Source of the DNA: Bacteroidota bacterium
GTDB taxonomy: Bacteria; Bacteroidota; Bacteroidia; Chitinophagales; Chitinophagaceae
DNA: 64,000 nt
NCBI GenBank assembly: GCA_016715505.1
Contig: JADJZY010000008.1
Location: 1-64,000 of the forward strand
Reading direction: 5' to 3'
Shown: positions 1 through 10,114 of the stretch, piece after piece
How the letters are laid out: the number at the start of each line of letters is the position of its first letter
Position numbering within the stretch: the stretch's first letter is position 1
Program-made: the position numbers and the translations under genes
The notes under the pieces: generated by a model
Told to the model about the DNA's origin: nothing
What the model saw: only the letters and a program-made list of their open reading frames with translations
Databases searched by the model: none

Positions 1-2030
1 CCAATTACCTGTTTCTAATTGAATTTTATCTAACTGCGGGTTGGCCTTGAAGATACATTGACCGGTAACTATACACTTCCAATTTTGATATCGTTTCTTC
101 CGGAATGGAGATAAAGTTGATTATTATTGGCCGGTGAAGGGAACAGGTGATGGAAAAAGGGGTCAATAAATCATTTAGTTGGGTGGCGGTTTGCATTACC
201 GGGGCGCATCACAAAGCTGTTAAAAGTTGTTGTTGTTGCTAATGGTATGACTGCTTGTGGCATCCCGGATCCGACATCCGAATTCCAAATATTTTCACTG
301 GCTATATAAATATTGCCCGCAGGATCCCAAGTAGAACAACTGTAGTTAAACCCCAATACCGCCATTTGAGGTATTGACCTGTACATCGGAGATTCCTCCA
401 AAAAACAAATGAACCGTTATCGGACAAACAAATGAGTGCTCCATTGGTGGCATAGGGGGGGACATTAAAATCGTTGGTATAGCTTGTCGGATTCAAACTT
501 GTTGCTACAATGAACCAATCGCTGAGTAAAATTTGATTATTCGGTGCTACAGAAATGCCCTGGAAAATATTCTGCGTAGGTACCGCCTATTCGTATGGCT
601 TAAACCATTATTGATTTCCGTTCAGTCGATTTTAATGCAAATAAATCCTCAGAAGCGGCATTACTGAAGCAAGAACCGATAGTTATCATTTCATTGCGTG
701 AATAAGCCAGTGAGTCCTTAAAATTTCCAGCCAACAGCAAGTGATTATTATTATTATCCATGGTAATGTCGAACAAAACCGCCACCATAGGCATATTGGT
801 TGACCCATTGAAAAACACCATTCGCATTGTATTTGGCGATGAAATAATCAAAATGGCTCGTATCAAAACTAGCGATGAGATATGAAGCCGGCGAAAAAAT
901 CGATATCCATACTGCCATTAAACTTACGCAGTATACATGTTATTATTCGCATCAACGAGCAACTTTTGTCCGTATAAATTATACACGTTGCTTGAGCATT
1001 CCTCCACTCAAAGCCATGGTGTTGAGCTGATATCGTGAGAGTGACCAGATTCATGCGCGAATAAATTTGATGATCGTAAATTTTGTTCCGGATGAAAAAT
1101 CAAAATCTCCGGTACCATAGAAATCAGTCAGGGTATATAATTTTTTGGTTGCTACTTACGCGAATGGAAGTGCCCGAAAAATAAGTAGGACATTACATGC
1201 CAGTAACGTGGTTGACACAATACCATCCTACAGGATTCACCTTAGCGACAAGGTGCGGAAACACCACAAGGACATTTTAATCCTTTCCCAAAGCCTCCAA
1301 AATCAGGCGCACACTATCCATCGTAATAACCGGTGATATAGGCATTGTGATTGTCATCAAAATCCAATATCTAAAATTTCGTTGTAAGGCGGGCAATGCA
1401 ATTAGGATTCCCGGTTTTGACGCAGTGTAAACTTACCTCCCCAAAGGAAGATTCCTGTAGATCGTATTTGGCAATCTTCCCGATAGCACTGTACCAATTA
1501 TAGGATTTCACGAAGCGGATACCGCTGCTCATATCAAATTGATAGAGTCCTTGAAATTTCAAAAACATAAATAGCACCATTGTGGTATTTAATCCCCTTC
1601 AGGCTTAGATTGTCCATTCACATTCGATGGTTGCAACATACCTGCCCAAGAGAAAGGTAGCGCAAAATTTTCCAGAGAGCATGCGAGCAATAAAAACAAC
1701 AACATCGAAATTTTCGATTCAACATATATTTTGGTTTACGGATATGAAGACGCGAAGGCTGATTGAAGTTGGAATTGATATAAATGATCCTCCTGTTGCC
1801 AGAATATTTCGTGAGTGGGCAGTTCCTTCGCTGAAAATATTTTTGTCCCCAGAAAATTAAATCCTGAATAACCGAATTGCCTGTCATTTAATATCGCGAA
1901 ACAACAAAATTCATATTATACACCCCTGAGTAAAAAAGTATCATTTTTAGCCTTAATTGCCTTGAAGGCCTTGCCATAACGAAAAACAGGAAGGACGATT
2001 AGGAGAAATAGAAACCTTAGGCTCCCATTA
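1..2030 (-). pseudogene. Frame-broken secreted protein, fragments only
   Basis: Only pieces of a minus-strand coding region can be followed, because the frame changes every 100-300 bases. Reading right to left there is a hydrophobic, signal-peptide-like stretch near 2020-1980, then pieces such as FDMSSGIRFVKSYN (about 1520-1480), LLLAGNFKDSLAY (about 740-700) and DPAGNIYIASENIW (about 330-280). Phrases of the form GNxYIA and GNFKDS with repeated FDxSSG are typical of secreted Bacteroidota proteins made of SBBP/delta-60-like propeller repeats, so that is my guess for the family. The product continues past the left edge. It is either a decayed gene or a gene hidden by many sequencing indels; the latter is favoured because the neighbouring tdh and YkgJ genes are broken in the same way. 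The stretch 1890-2190 otherwise shows no feature. Confidence 0.4.
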
Positions 2031-2190
2031 TTGGATGAAACTTTATTTTACAGGAACCAATTTCTGAATTTGTTTGGGAATATTCAGCCAAGAGCGAGCC
2101 CCTCCTTTAAAAAATAGCTATGAAAACATGGCCTACCAGGTGCGGAGATACAAATGTTCGGTATTATTTTGGCAACTACAAACAAATACA

Positions 2191-3129
2191 ATGAGAATCG
2201 TACAGGGAAAATATTGGTGATTGGAGCCTGCGGGCAAATTGGTGTGGAACTGACAACGGAATTGCGCCGACTTTATGGCGCCAATAATATCATCGCCAGC
2301 TTGCGGGATGAGCACGAGCTTTAAAAGGAACCGGGCCGTATAAGTGTGATGTCATGAATAAAGAGATGCTTCATGTATTGATTATTCGTCACAATATCAC
2401 TCCAGGTATATTTATTGGCGCTATCCTTTCGGCAACCGGTGAAAAAAACCCGGGTTTGGCCTGGCATATCAATATGCAAAGTTTGCTGAATGTACTGGAG
2501 ATTGCCAAAGAGGAGAAATTATCCAAAGTTTATTGGCCCAGTTCAATCGCTGTATTTGGTCCGACATCGCCGAGGGTTATGACGCCGCAAAATACTGTGA
2601 TAGAACCTACGACCATATATGGTATCAGTAAATTTGCAGGCGAAAGATGGTGCGAATATTATTTTAATCACTATGGAGTGGATGTTCGCAGTTTGCGATA
2701 CCCCGGACTCATCAGTTATAAATCAGCATCGGGCGGTGGTACTATAGATTATGCCGTAGAAATTTATCATGAGGCCTTACGCGATGGAGATTACGAATGC
2801 TTTTTAAGCGAAGACACTTACTTGCCGATGATGTATATGCCAGATGCTATTCGGGCGACAATTGAATTGATGGAAGCACCCGCCGATCGTTTGAGTATCA
2901 GAAGCTCTTATAATTTGAGTGCCATGAGTTTTTCTCGAAAGAAATCAGTGCAAGTATTCAAAAAACATATTCCGGATTTCAGCATTACCTATGCACCTGA
3001 TTTTCGACAACAGATTGCCAATAGCTGGCCCAAAGTATTGATGATAGTCGGGCTCAAAATGATTGGAACTGGAAACCGAAATATGACTTGGACAGCATGA
3101 CCGCCGATATGTTTCAGAATTTGAAATAA
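2191..3129 (+). CDS. tdh: L-threonine 3-dehydrogenase, epimerase (SDR) type, frameshifted
   Basis: NAD-dependent oxidation of L-threonine to 2-amino-3-ketobutyrate, by the extended short-chain dehydrogenase type of enzyme found in Bacteroidota. The N-terminus at 2191 carries the NAD-binding motif GACGQIG. Frame then shifts near 2325 and again near 2420, after which a long piece reads ILSATGEKNP, WPSSIAVFGPT, the catalytic YGISKFAGE (Tyr-x3-Lys), the substrate-loop stretch SGGGTIDYAVEI and LPMMYMPDAIRATIE. A last shift near 3035 restores the C-terminus DWNWKPKYDLDSMTAD ending at 3129. All pieces are collinear with the family, and its roughly 310-residue length fits. Each break is explained by one missing or added base, so the gene is probably whole in the organism. 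It is divergent from the broken gene to its left. Confidence 0.8.
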
Positions 3130-3142
3130 GCATTCTGTAATA

Positions 3143-3570
3143 ATGAGTACTCCAAACTGGCAAACTTGCCAAGGAAAATAAAAAAAGTATAGTCGTTTTT
3201 ACAACGCTGCGATCATCGGAAAGTGATTAAGCAATTGCCGGAATTACATGAGGATGTGTTTAGTCGTATCGATTGTTTGAGTTGTGCGAATTGTTGTAAA
3301 AATCATTCCCCTCGGTTTAAAATTCCGGATATCAAACGCATTGCAAAATTTTTGGGCATGAAGGAGGGCGTGTTGATTGAAAAATACTTACGATTGGATG
3401 AGGACAATGACTATGTACTGCAACATCAACCTTGTACCTTTTTGGGTTCAGATAATACTATACCGATGAAGATGTTATTAAAACGCCCCGCATTAACCCC
3501 GAAAAACGCTGAAGTTTGTCCGGCCGTGTTTGAAGTGATGGAAAAGTTGAGTGAAGGAATGGGTGGATAA
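3143..3570 (+). CDS. YkgJ-type cysteine-cluster protein, damaged
   Basis: Member of the YkgJ/CxxCxxCC family of small proteins that probably bind zinc or an iron-sulfur cluster; the biochemical role is not known. The start is taken at the ATG at 3143 (reads MSTPNWQTLAKENKKS once one shift is corrected); a later GTG at 3223 opens the uninterrupted part. The diagnostic DCLSCANCCK is intact, followed by DIKRIAKFLGM, LRLDEDNDYVLQ and PCTFLGSDN. In related proteins a second segment follows that contains a Cys and a REYPHT-like motif; here it is replaced by about a dozen unrelated residues before the conserved C-terminus LKNAEVCPAVFE-like stretch resumes (written PKNAEVCPAVFEV). So about 20 codons are missing or scrambled. 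It sits 13 bp after tdh and may be co-transcribed with it. Confidence 0.7.
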
Positions 3571-3637
3571 ATGTATGCGCCAATTAAGAGTGTGCATTAT
3601 TTCTGTTATCTTGTATTAGATAAACATTAGCCCCTTT

Positions 3638-5229
3638 TTACTCTTTGGTGCATTTAAGTACATGTATACGGCCATCGGTCTGAATCAGTTGAAGGACATA
3701 GACTCCTTTGGGAAGATATTTTGTTTCTATTTCGGTATTTTCTCCTTTCAAAACAAGTCGACCTTGCAGATCAATGAGGGACCATTGTTTGATCGGTTGG
3801 GCGCTTTGAATATGGATAGATTCATGAAATGGATTCGGAAAAATGGTTAAGGAGTGAACAGACCAATCCAGCGTTTGAACGGGGGAACAAGAGCCCGTCC
3901 CGAGTAATGTATTCAGGGTATCGCACAAACTGAGGTAATGGCTGATGTCTGCTACGCTCATTGATGCTGTGAGCAGATTCGTCATTTGTTGAGGATCGGA
4001 TAGTACATGATAAAATTCTTCATTTCCATTATCGAAGCGCAAGAGTTGATATTCGGAATCACGAATAGTTTTCCATCCTTAACGTTGGCTGTGTCCTGAA
4101 ATTGCTCGGTAAAAATCCAGGTACGAACAAGTTGGTTTTGGTTTTTGATAATGGGTAATAAACTTCGACCATCTACTTTGTTTGAAACAGGAATAAAACT
4201 ACTCCAATTGGACATTCCTGCCAGCTCAGCTATTGTCGCAAATAGATCGGGAGTATTGACAAGGTCGGTACAATTTCGATTCGGATTTACAACAGCAGGT
4301 CCGGAAATGATTACCGGAACTTGCACGCCATATTGATAAATTGTTCCTTTACAACGGGATGCCAAAACATTTTGAGCCACCTCTGCAGCATTGCCGTTAT
4401 CACCTATAAAAATAATATGGGTACTATCGAGCATCCCATTGGTTTCGAGGTAAGCAAATAAGCGCCCTATTTCGGAATCCAAAGCTTGCAAAGCTGCTTT
4501 AAAGTATTTGCTTTTGTTGTTGTTGATGTGAGCAGCTGTTCCGCTTAAACCAATCGTGTCACATAAATGAGCAGGCGGTAAATGATAAGGCGAGTGTGGT
4601 GCATTGAACCCAAGCCACAAAAAAATGGTTTGGTATTACTGATTGTATCCAACCATGAAATGGCATCGTTGATGGTTGCGTAGTGGCATATTCATTGGCT
4701 GTATCAACTATTCCATTGACAATGATGGGATAAGAATAATAGTCGCTAATGGCGCCATTAAAATTTCCGGAATAAAAATCGTATCCCATTCGATTTGGAT
4801 TCAGGCGTTTGGCAGGCGCATTGGCATGCAAGTGCCATTTCCCCACACAAGCCGTTTGATAGGTCAGAGGGGCATAAGACTTCAATAAACGCGCGATGCT
4901 TACTTCGGCCGTATCTAATTGAGGACTCATGTTATTTGTAATCACCTGCCCTACCCCTGTGCGGAAAGGATAGCGACCTGTAAAAATCCCTGCTCTTGTG
5001 GGTGAGCAAACCGGCGATGCCCAGGCTTGTGTAAAGCGGATACCTCGATCGGCCAGAGATCTTATATGAGGCATAACAGCTGTATCGCCGTTTGGAACAA
5101 AACTTCCGAAATAATCCGGCCCGACATCATCGGCAATAATGAGTAATACATTTTGTTGCGCCTTGAGCTGTTGTAACGAAAGCAGAAAGAAGGAACATAA
5201 AAAAATCGGAAAATGTGCATGGGTATCAT
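3638..5229 (-). CDS. Sulfatase with T9SS sorting domain, frameshifted
   Basis: Type I sulfatase of the alkaline-phosphatase superfamily, expected to cleave sulfate esters outside the cell or at its surface. Start near 5229 with a signal peptide; after a shift in a T7 run near 5195 it reads NVLLIIADDVGPDYFG (first metal-binding Asp pair) and SPVCSPTRAGIFTGRYP, where CSPTR is the formylglycine site, then CVGKWHLH. A shift in a T7 run near 4625 is followed by LGFNAPHSPYH, IIFIGDNGNAAE (metal ligands) and GVQVPVIISGP. A third shift near 4070 leads into a C-terminal PNP-type sorting domain (LTIFPNPFHESI to HVLKCTKE). The total is about 530 residues. Last gene of the operon with the YHYH protein 33 bp upstream. 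The substrate cannot be told from sequence. Confidence 0.8.
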
Positions 5230-5262
5230 AGATTGAAATTAGAACTACCTATGGTAAGATGT

Positions 5263-6614
5263 TTATTTTTCTGTCCATTGTTGTTCCTGATCATCGATCT
5301 CCAACAAATACATTCCGGGATAAATAGCTTCTGTTTCGAGATAGGCGATTGTGCTGCCTGCCTTAATTTCTGTGGATTGAATGATTCGTCCATTGAGATC
5401 GCGCAAACGCACAAAGCAGGTTTTCTGTAACAAGCCATTTACCTGTATCGCTAATAAATTTGATGCCGGATTTGGAAAATATTGAAGTCGTTTTTTAGTC
5501 CATCTGGCATTGAAACTGCATTGGGTGCGTAAACGGTAGTTGGCTCCGTTACACTTGACACTTTAACACCTACTTTGTTGCCGTAAAAATTTGGGCCGAC
5601 AACGTAAGGATAGGCAGAATTGTAGTTGGCATCAACGGTAGCAAAATAACAATAAATTCCATTTGGGTATTCCGGTGTTTTGCAGAATCGTCCATTGTGT
5701 TCATCTAGATAAGACTCATCGCCGGGGTGTGCAATAAATTCGTAATCTTCTCTAAAATAACCCAAAGGATAAGTGGTACTTACTGCCGGTCCATCGTCTA
5801 CATTGGTACCATCGGCATGGTGAGTACGCTGTGTAATCGAGCGCAACTGGTAGGAAGATTTGATACGAACAATACCACCTGTTCCATCTACATTGGCATA
5901 CGCATAAGCCCCATAAATTGGGAAGCCGTCGGAAGCAAAACCGATGAGTGGTGAATGTTGCGCGGTATTGATGGCATATAAACCATCTGCGTCGTATAAA
6001 TTACAAATGGTAGAAACAACGTTCAGGTCTAGTTTAAACGCACTGGGATTTTGGTGATGATGGTAATTGCCCATAGCAGGATGTCCTTTGGAGCAATCAA
6101 AACCAGGTTTTTCTGCAAGCACGGCATCTCTGTTCCAGGGCATGGTTGCACCCATACCACCCGGACAAGGGGGATTGCCCGGCCCGCCGCATAAACTATT
6201 TGTACTGGTGTTCCAAGCCACTCCATCCCGATAATCGAACAAAGCCACTCCGTTGATAAAGATGCCGATATTACCTGGCGTAGTGCCTGTGAGCGTACCG
6301 GTATTTTGTGTTGGATTCAGAGGTAGTTTAAAAATTGCAGATTGGTCTTGCGCCAATGATGGATTACCATCTAAAAAAGGACCGGTTGGGTAAGCCGGTA
6401 TGCCTTTGGTATGAATATATACCCAATTATTAGAATACTCTACTTTCTGGCAGTTTACCAATATATTATTGGCAATAGGTGTAGAATTTCCGCTGGCGTA
6501 ATACGAACCGGTCAGGGAATTGTTCTGCAACCAGGAAGTGATTGCAGGATTGATTTGTGATTTTGAGCTTGTACTCAAAAGAATCAGACCGAATAAAAAA
6601 ATGTGCTTTCTCAT
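5263..6614 (-). CDS. YHYH-domain secreted protein with T9SS tail, one frameshift
   Basis: Secreted protein of the YHYH-domain family, whose function is unknown. An N-terminal signal peptide (about residues 1-20) is followed by the domain hallmarks: histidine cluster GNYHHHQNP near residues 182-190 and GFASDGFPIYG near 225-235, plus a cysteine-rich stretch around 142-174. The long frame stops at 5451, but a one-base shift at an A6 run near 5490 continues into QYFPNPASNLLAIQV and a T9SS-type tail ending at 5263 (QEQQWTEK). That makes about 450 residues. It lies 27 bp after the di-heme peroxidase and 33 bp before the sulfatase, all on the minus strand. The histidine cluster next to MbnP/MbnH-like genes suggests a metal-related role; that is inference only. 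Confidence 0.75.
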
Positions 6615-6641
6615 AGGAATAATAATGAATGGTTTAAAAGT

Positions 6642-7671
6642 TTAGAAAATCAGTTTGAAAAAAAAATCTTTGGGGTAATGATATTGGGTATTTCGAATAA
6701 AGTTGGAATCACTGAGCGTATGCAAAAAGGCAATCAATTCAACCTGATCGGAATCATTGAGCACAGGTGGCGTTTGCAAAATAGGATCTAACGTAGCTGA
6801 ATGCGCTATCCCCTGCCGATAATGTTTCATCACATCTTTAAGTCGTTTGAAACGGCCATCATGCATATAAGGATAACTCCAGGCAATATTTCGCAAAGTA
6901 GGCACTTTAAATAAAAAGGCATCCAATGGCTGATGCGTGATTTTATATCGCCCGGAATCCTGCAGTAAGACATCTGGGGGAAGTCCATTGTTGGCAAATG
7001 AGTGATTGGTGAAAAGTGGTTCCGTATGACAAGAAGCACAATGTTGTTTGAACTTATGATAACCCTTTTTTTCCGGATCGGAGAAATTGACTTCCCCTCT
7101 GAGCATTTGATCATATTTGGAATCAGAACTGATGAGGGTGAGCATAAATGCAGACAAAGATTTTAAGATCCGTTCTCCACTTATATCTGATGAACCATAA
7201 ACGGATTCAAACAGAGATGGATATTTGGGATGATGACGCAATTTAAAAATGAGCGAATCGAGATGACTATCCATTTCCGCATGATGGGTTAAGGGTGCCA
7301 AGGCCTGCAGATCTAAATGATGAATCGCCCCATCCCACATAAATTTATTTTGCCAAGCTAAGTTCAACAAAACGGGCGCGTTGCGGGTCCCTATCCGATC
7401 GTCGACGCCATGGCTCAAGGCATGATCGACATGGGTAAAAAGCGGAATAAGGAGAATGACAACTCGCGCATGATACCTGATGATTCCGCGATAATAAAGG
7501 ATCGTAAAATAAAACCCTTCCTAAAAAAATCTTTTGTTCACTCAGGCGGTTTTGGGAGGTATCATATACCATAGCAGGCCATTGAGCCGGAATACGCCAT
7601 GTAATTGCTTCATGATGCGCTGAGAGTGCGCAACATATCATCCATCCCAATGCTAGTAATAAAGTTCTCAT
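6642..7671 (-). CDS. Di-heme cytochrome c peroxidase family protein, MbnH/MauG-like, one frameshift
   Basis: Periplasmic di-heme enzyme of the bacterial cytochrome c peroxidase/MauG superfamily. It starts with a signal peptide (MRTLLLALGW) and shows two CxxCH haem-binding motifs, NHQVSCASCH (Cys68-His72) and FKQHCASCH in the second half, together with LGRVLFYDPLLS, RNAPVLLNLAW, MWDGAIHHLDLQA, FKVPTLRNIAWSYPYMHDGRF and HTLSDSNF. The frame shifts once near 7442 in a T5 run between the first haem motif and SHGVDDRIGTRN; corrected length is about 340 residues. Its start codon overlaps the MbnP-like gene by 4 bp (ATGA). In known MbnP/MbnH pairs the MbnH enzyme oxidises a tryptophan of MbnP to kynurenine; pairing with an MbnP-like gene here makes that activity more likely than plain peroxide removal. 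Confidence 0.82.
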
Positions 7672-8369
7672 TGTTGACGAATAAAAAAACTGTGTGCAAT
7701 AATTTTAGACAATTGAACGGCTTCCTGACCTGGCGACATGACTTTATGAATACCCTGGGATTGGCAATAATCAATGAGTGGTTTGATATCGAAACAAAGT
7801 TGATTATTGTCGGTTGACAAATTTTTGCAGAGGACTTGTTGAATCGTTGACTGATCCCCTCGATATCCTCCAATGTGCAAAACGATTTCACGATCCGGGC
7901 CGCTGGAAATGGTATCCTTTAATTCTAGTTTAAAATGAATATAGCCGCTATTCCAGGTCCAGTACATCCCTCTCATTGGATCCAAAACCCCGGATTGCAC
8001 GCCCGCTTCCTGAATTACAGGATCTACTCCGAGTTGAAAGGACAAATTTGTAGACGGAGAAATTTTACAAGGATTATGAATTTTCACAGGGGCTGTGTCT
8101 TCGAAAAAATCGATCAGCGAATAATCATCTACCTTGGAGGAAGGGTCATCGCATTCGCCAGATACTGTCATATGGGCGATATAAAATTTAAGCACTTCAA
8201 TTTTGAGACTCGTTCCGGGTATGTGATAAACATCATCCTGTATTTGAAGTTGCTCATGGCCGAAGCTGAGAGAAGGCTTGAGATAAAAGCTGTTCTGCGC
8301 CCCGGAAAAAGTGGTTCCCATACCCGTCATGAGTGACAGAGAAAATAATAAAAATGGGATGCACTTCAT
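7668..8369 (-). CDS. MbnP-family protein (partner of MbnH-like peroxidase)
   Basis: 233-residue exported protein with a signal peptide (cleavage probably after FSGA, residue 24) and the MbnP-family core. The best landmark is MYWTWNSGY at residues 135-143, the Trp-rich motif in which MbnP proteins carry the tryptophan that MbnH turns into kynurenine to build a copper site; IEVLKFYIAHM, LIDFF and LHIGGYRG also fit the family. Potential metal ligands such as His52, His167 and His226 regions and four cysteines are visible, but I cannot assign the site. It is the first gene of the minus-strand operon MbnP / MbnH / YHYH / sulfatase and overlaps the peroxidase by 4 bp. No methanobactin precursor or biosynthesis gene is present nearby, so the system is not a methanobactin locus. 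Confidence 0.75.
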   Translation of the reverse strand: MKCIPFLLFSLSLMTGMGTTFSGAQNSFYLKPSLSFGHEQLQIQDDVYHIPGTSLKIEVLKFYIAHMTVSGECDDPSSKVDDYSLIDFFEDTAPVKIHNPCKISPSTNLSFQLGVDPVIQEAGVQSGVLDPMRGMYWTWNSGYIHFKLELKDTISSGPDREIVLHIGGYRGDQSTIQQVLCKNLSTDNNQLCFDIKPLIDYCQSQGIHKVMSPGQEAVQLSKIIAHSFFIRQQ

Positions 8370-8621
8370 GAAGTTGTAATCGAGGAATTTGAATTTAAAG
8401 ACAAAATATTAAAAATTGGTTAAGCTTAGACTTGTGAATCGGTGAAAGGTTAAACCGATCGGTAAAGATGAAAAACAATACCCCTCATTCAAACTATTTT
8501 CATCGCGCCCTGATGGAGGCGATATCCTTTGTTTGCGGCGCGGGCAGAAAAGATGCCATGGAAAAGAAAGGCCGCTCCCGCGACGCAACCAAAGATACAA
8601 GCCGAGAGCAGGTGGGGCCAT

Positions 8622-8648
8622 AAAAAAAAGAGCGCAACATGTGCGCCC
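8622..8648 (-). terminator. Rho-independent terminator of lpxD
   Basis: On the minus strand the sequence reads GGGCGCA, a 5-nt loop, TGCGCTC and then eight T residues. The 7-bp GC-rich stem (one G-T pair) with its U tract lies 9 bp beyond the lpxD stop codon. It separates lpxD from the MbnP operon; the rest of 8370-8621 holds the probable promoter of that operon but no gene, and the short reading frames there are not convincing. Confidence 0.75.
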
Positions 8649-8656
8649 CAAAAAAA

Positions 8657-9604
8657 TTAATAATCTCCCCGCATACGGTCCCATAATTCGGGAATCCTTT
8701 TGACCCATACCAATTCCTCCATTTTATCTTTGGCATCCTGTACCGGAATACCGAACCAGACTTTACCGCCCGGCAAAGATTTTCCAACTCCGCTCTTGGC
8801 CAATACGACCGTGTTACTTTCGATAACCAGATCCTTACTCACACCAACTTGTCCGTAAAGCAGCACATTATCGCCGATGGTGACTTTGCCGGCCACCCCA
8901 ACCTGAGCCGCAAACAAACAATTTTGGCCGATGATGGTTCCATGCCCGATATGAATGAAGTTGTCGAATTTAGTTCCTCGCCCGATAATGGTATCGCCGC
9001 TTACACCTTTATCAATGGTGCAACAGGCGCCAATTTCTACGTGGTCCTCGATGAAAGTACGTCCGCAACTTTCTAGTTTCATGTAAAGCAGATCTTCGTT
9101 GCTGCGTTTATTGAAGTAAAAAGCATCGCCACCAATGACAGAATTCGATTGAATGATGACGTTATCGCCGATATAGGTGCGATCGTAGATGACGACTCCC
9201 GGATGAATGATACAATTTTTACCAATTTTACAATGGTTACCGATAAACACATTGGGCATGATAATGGTGCCTTCGCCAATTTCGGCAGTATCGCTGATCA
9301 TTTTATGGGAAGGCTCAAATGGGCAAAAATGTTTCACCAATTTTACATAAGACCCGGCAGGATCTTTGGTAATGAGAAGGGCTTTTCCCTTGGGGCATTC
9401 AACTTCTTTGTTGATCAATATGACCGATGCCTCGCTTTCGAGGGTTCGGGCATAATATTTTTCAATGTCCACAAACGAAATATCACCAGGTGTAATTTTG
9501 TGTACTTCGTTGATGCCGTCAGCCTGAATGCTGTCGTCTCCGACCAAACGGGCCCCAACAAAGTCGGCAATCCATTTTACGTCTACAGGTGCTTTGAGTT
9601 TCAT
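8657..9604 (-). CDS. lpxD: UDP-3-O-acylglucosamine N-acyltransferase-like protein (LpxD)
   Basis: Left-handed beta-helix acyltransferase of lipid A synthesis, or a close paralogue; it transfers a hydroxyacyl chain from acyl-ACP to UDP-3-O-acylglucosamine in the cytoplasm. I start at the ATG at 9604 (MKLKAPVDVKW); an in-frame ATG at 9625 is also possible. The N-terminal LpxD domain is visible (GDISFVDIEKYYARTLES, residues about 40-60), then hexapeptide repeats from about residue 95 to 290, with FDNFIHIGHGTIIG holding the expected catalytic histidine region. The length of 315 is a little short of E. coli LpxD (341). Bacteroidota often carry two LpxD-like genes, so this could be the second copy acting on another sugar nucleotide. 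It is single, ends in its own terminator, and is divergent from pyrG. Confidence 0.85.
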   Translation of the reverse strand: MKLKAPVDVKWIADFVGARLVGDDSIQADGINEVHKITPGDISFVDIEKYYARTLESEASVILINKEVECPKGKALLITKDPAGSYVKLVKHFCPFEPSHKMISDTAEIGEGTIIMPNVFIGNHCKIGKNCIIHPGVVIYDRTYIGDNVIIQSNSVIGGDAFYFNKRSNEDLLYMKLESCGRTFIEDHVEIGACCTIDKGVSGDTIIGRGTKFDNFIHIGHGTIIGQNCLFAAQVGVAGKVTIGDNVLLYGQVGVSKDLVIESNTVVLAKSGVGKSLPGGKVWFGIPVQDAKDKMEELVWVKRIPELWDRMRGDY

Positions 9605-9779
9605 GTTGTGTTTAATAGGTGTCAATAAAAAGTCATGATGAAGACGCCCTCAGACTAAATATTGTTTGCAAAGATTAACTATGCAGTCCATAAAAACAAA
9701 ATTCGCTGCCGGCAGAGGCCTTTTTTGGGAAATTTTTAGCCTTCAGGGAGCCATTTATTGAGTCCGTGAGGTGTTGCGG

Positions 9780-9822
9780 AAGCAGACAGGGGGCTGACCG
9801 TTTCGTTGCCGGTTGTCTGCTT
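9780..9822 (+). repeat. Inverted repeat, possible hairpin/terminator of unknown transcript
   Basis: Perfect 9-bp arms AAGCAGACA (9780-9788) and TGTCTGCTT (9814-9822) enclose a 25-nt interior in which ACCG and CGGT can pair further. Four T residues (9821-9824) follow on the plus strand, so it could end a rightward transcript, but there is no gene to its left on that strand. Confidence 0.55.
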
Positions 9823-9859
9823 TTGGAGGGCGCTAAACTTTTAGGTTTGACCCAAAAAT

Positions 9860-9912
9860 TTGCAGTTGGACACAGTCAACAGCAAAAACGAATCAGAAAG
9901 TCAAATACTTCG
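9860..9912. repeat. Dispersed hairpin element, copy A
   Basis: Arms TTGCAGTTG (9860-9868) and CAACAGCAA (9877-9885) with an 8-nt spacer; only the central base of each arm is unpaired. About 50 bases from 9861 match 18481-18530 at 39 of 50 positions without gaps by my hand alignment, including the tail TCAAATAC. The partner copy has the same 9-8-9 geometry. Confidence 0.55.
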
Positions 9913-10114
9913 GCGAATTGGTCTCAGTATGATTTTTTAATTTGAGGTTACCGAGCAAATCCTTTACAGGCTTTATTTACAGTAGATTCGCGCCTTGCTG
10001 CTACAAATCTTGTTTTCCCGGGTAGTTGTGCGCCCCAAAATTAGAATTCCCCTACCAAAACCCACAAAATATCCACGATGAGCAGGAACTATTTTAAGCC
10101 TTGCTTTTTTCGAT

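Noticed and set aside
8409..8787. Two overlapping reading frames of 95-99 codons on the minus strand
   Set aside because: They overlap the 3' end and terminator of lpxD in other frames, are rich in Cys/Trp/Arg as expected for shadows and have no family features.
8640..10040. Shared 14-mer TGTGCGCCCCAAAA at 8640-8653 and 10027-10040
   Set aside because: Only the first is part of a stem; the second has no pairing arm. Too short to call a repeat without genome-wide counts.
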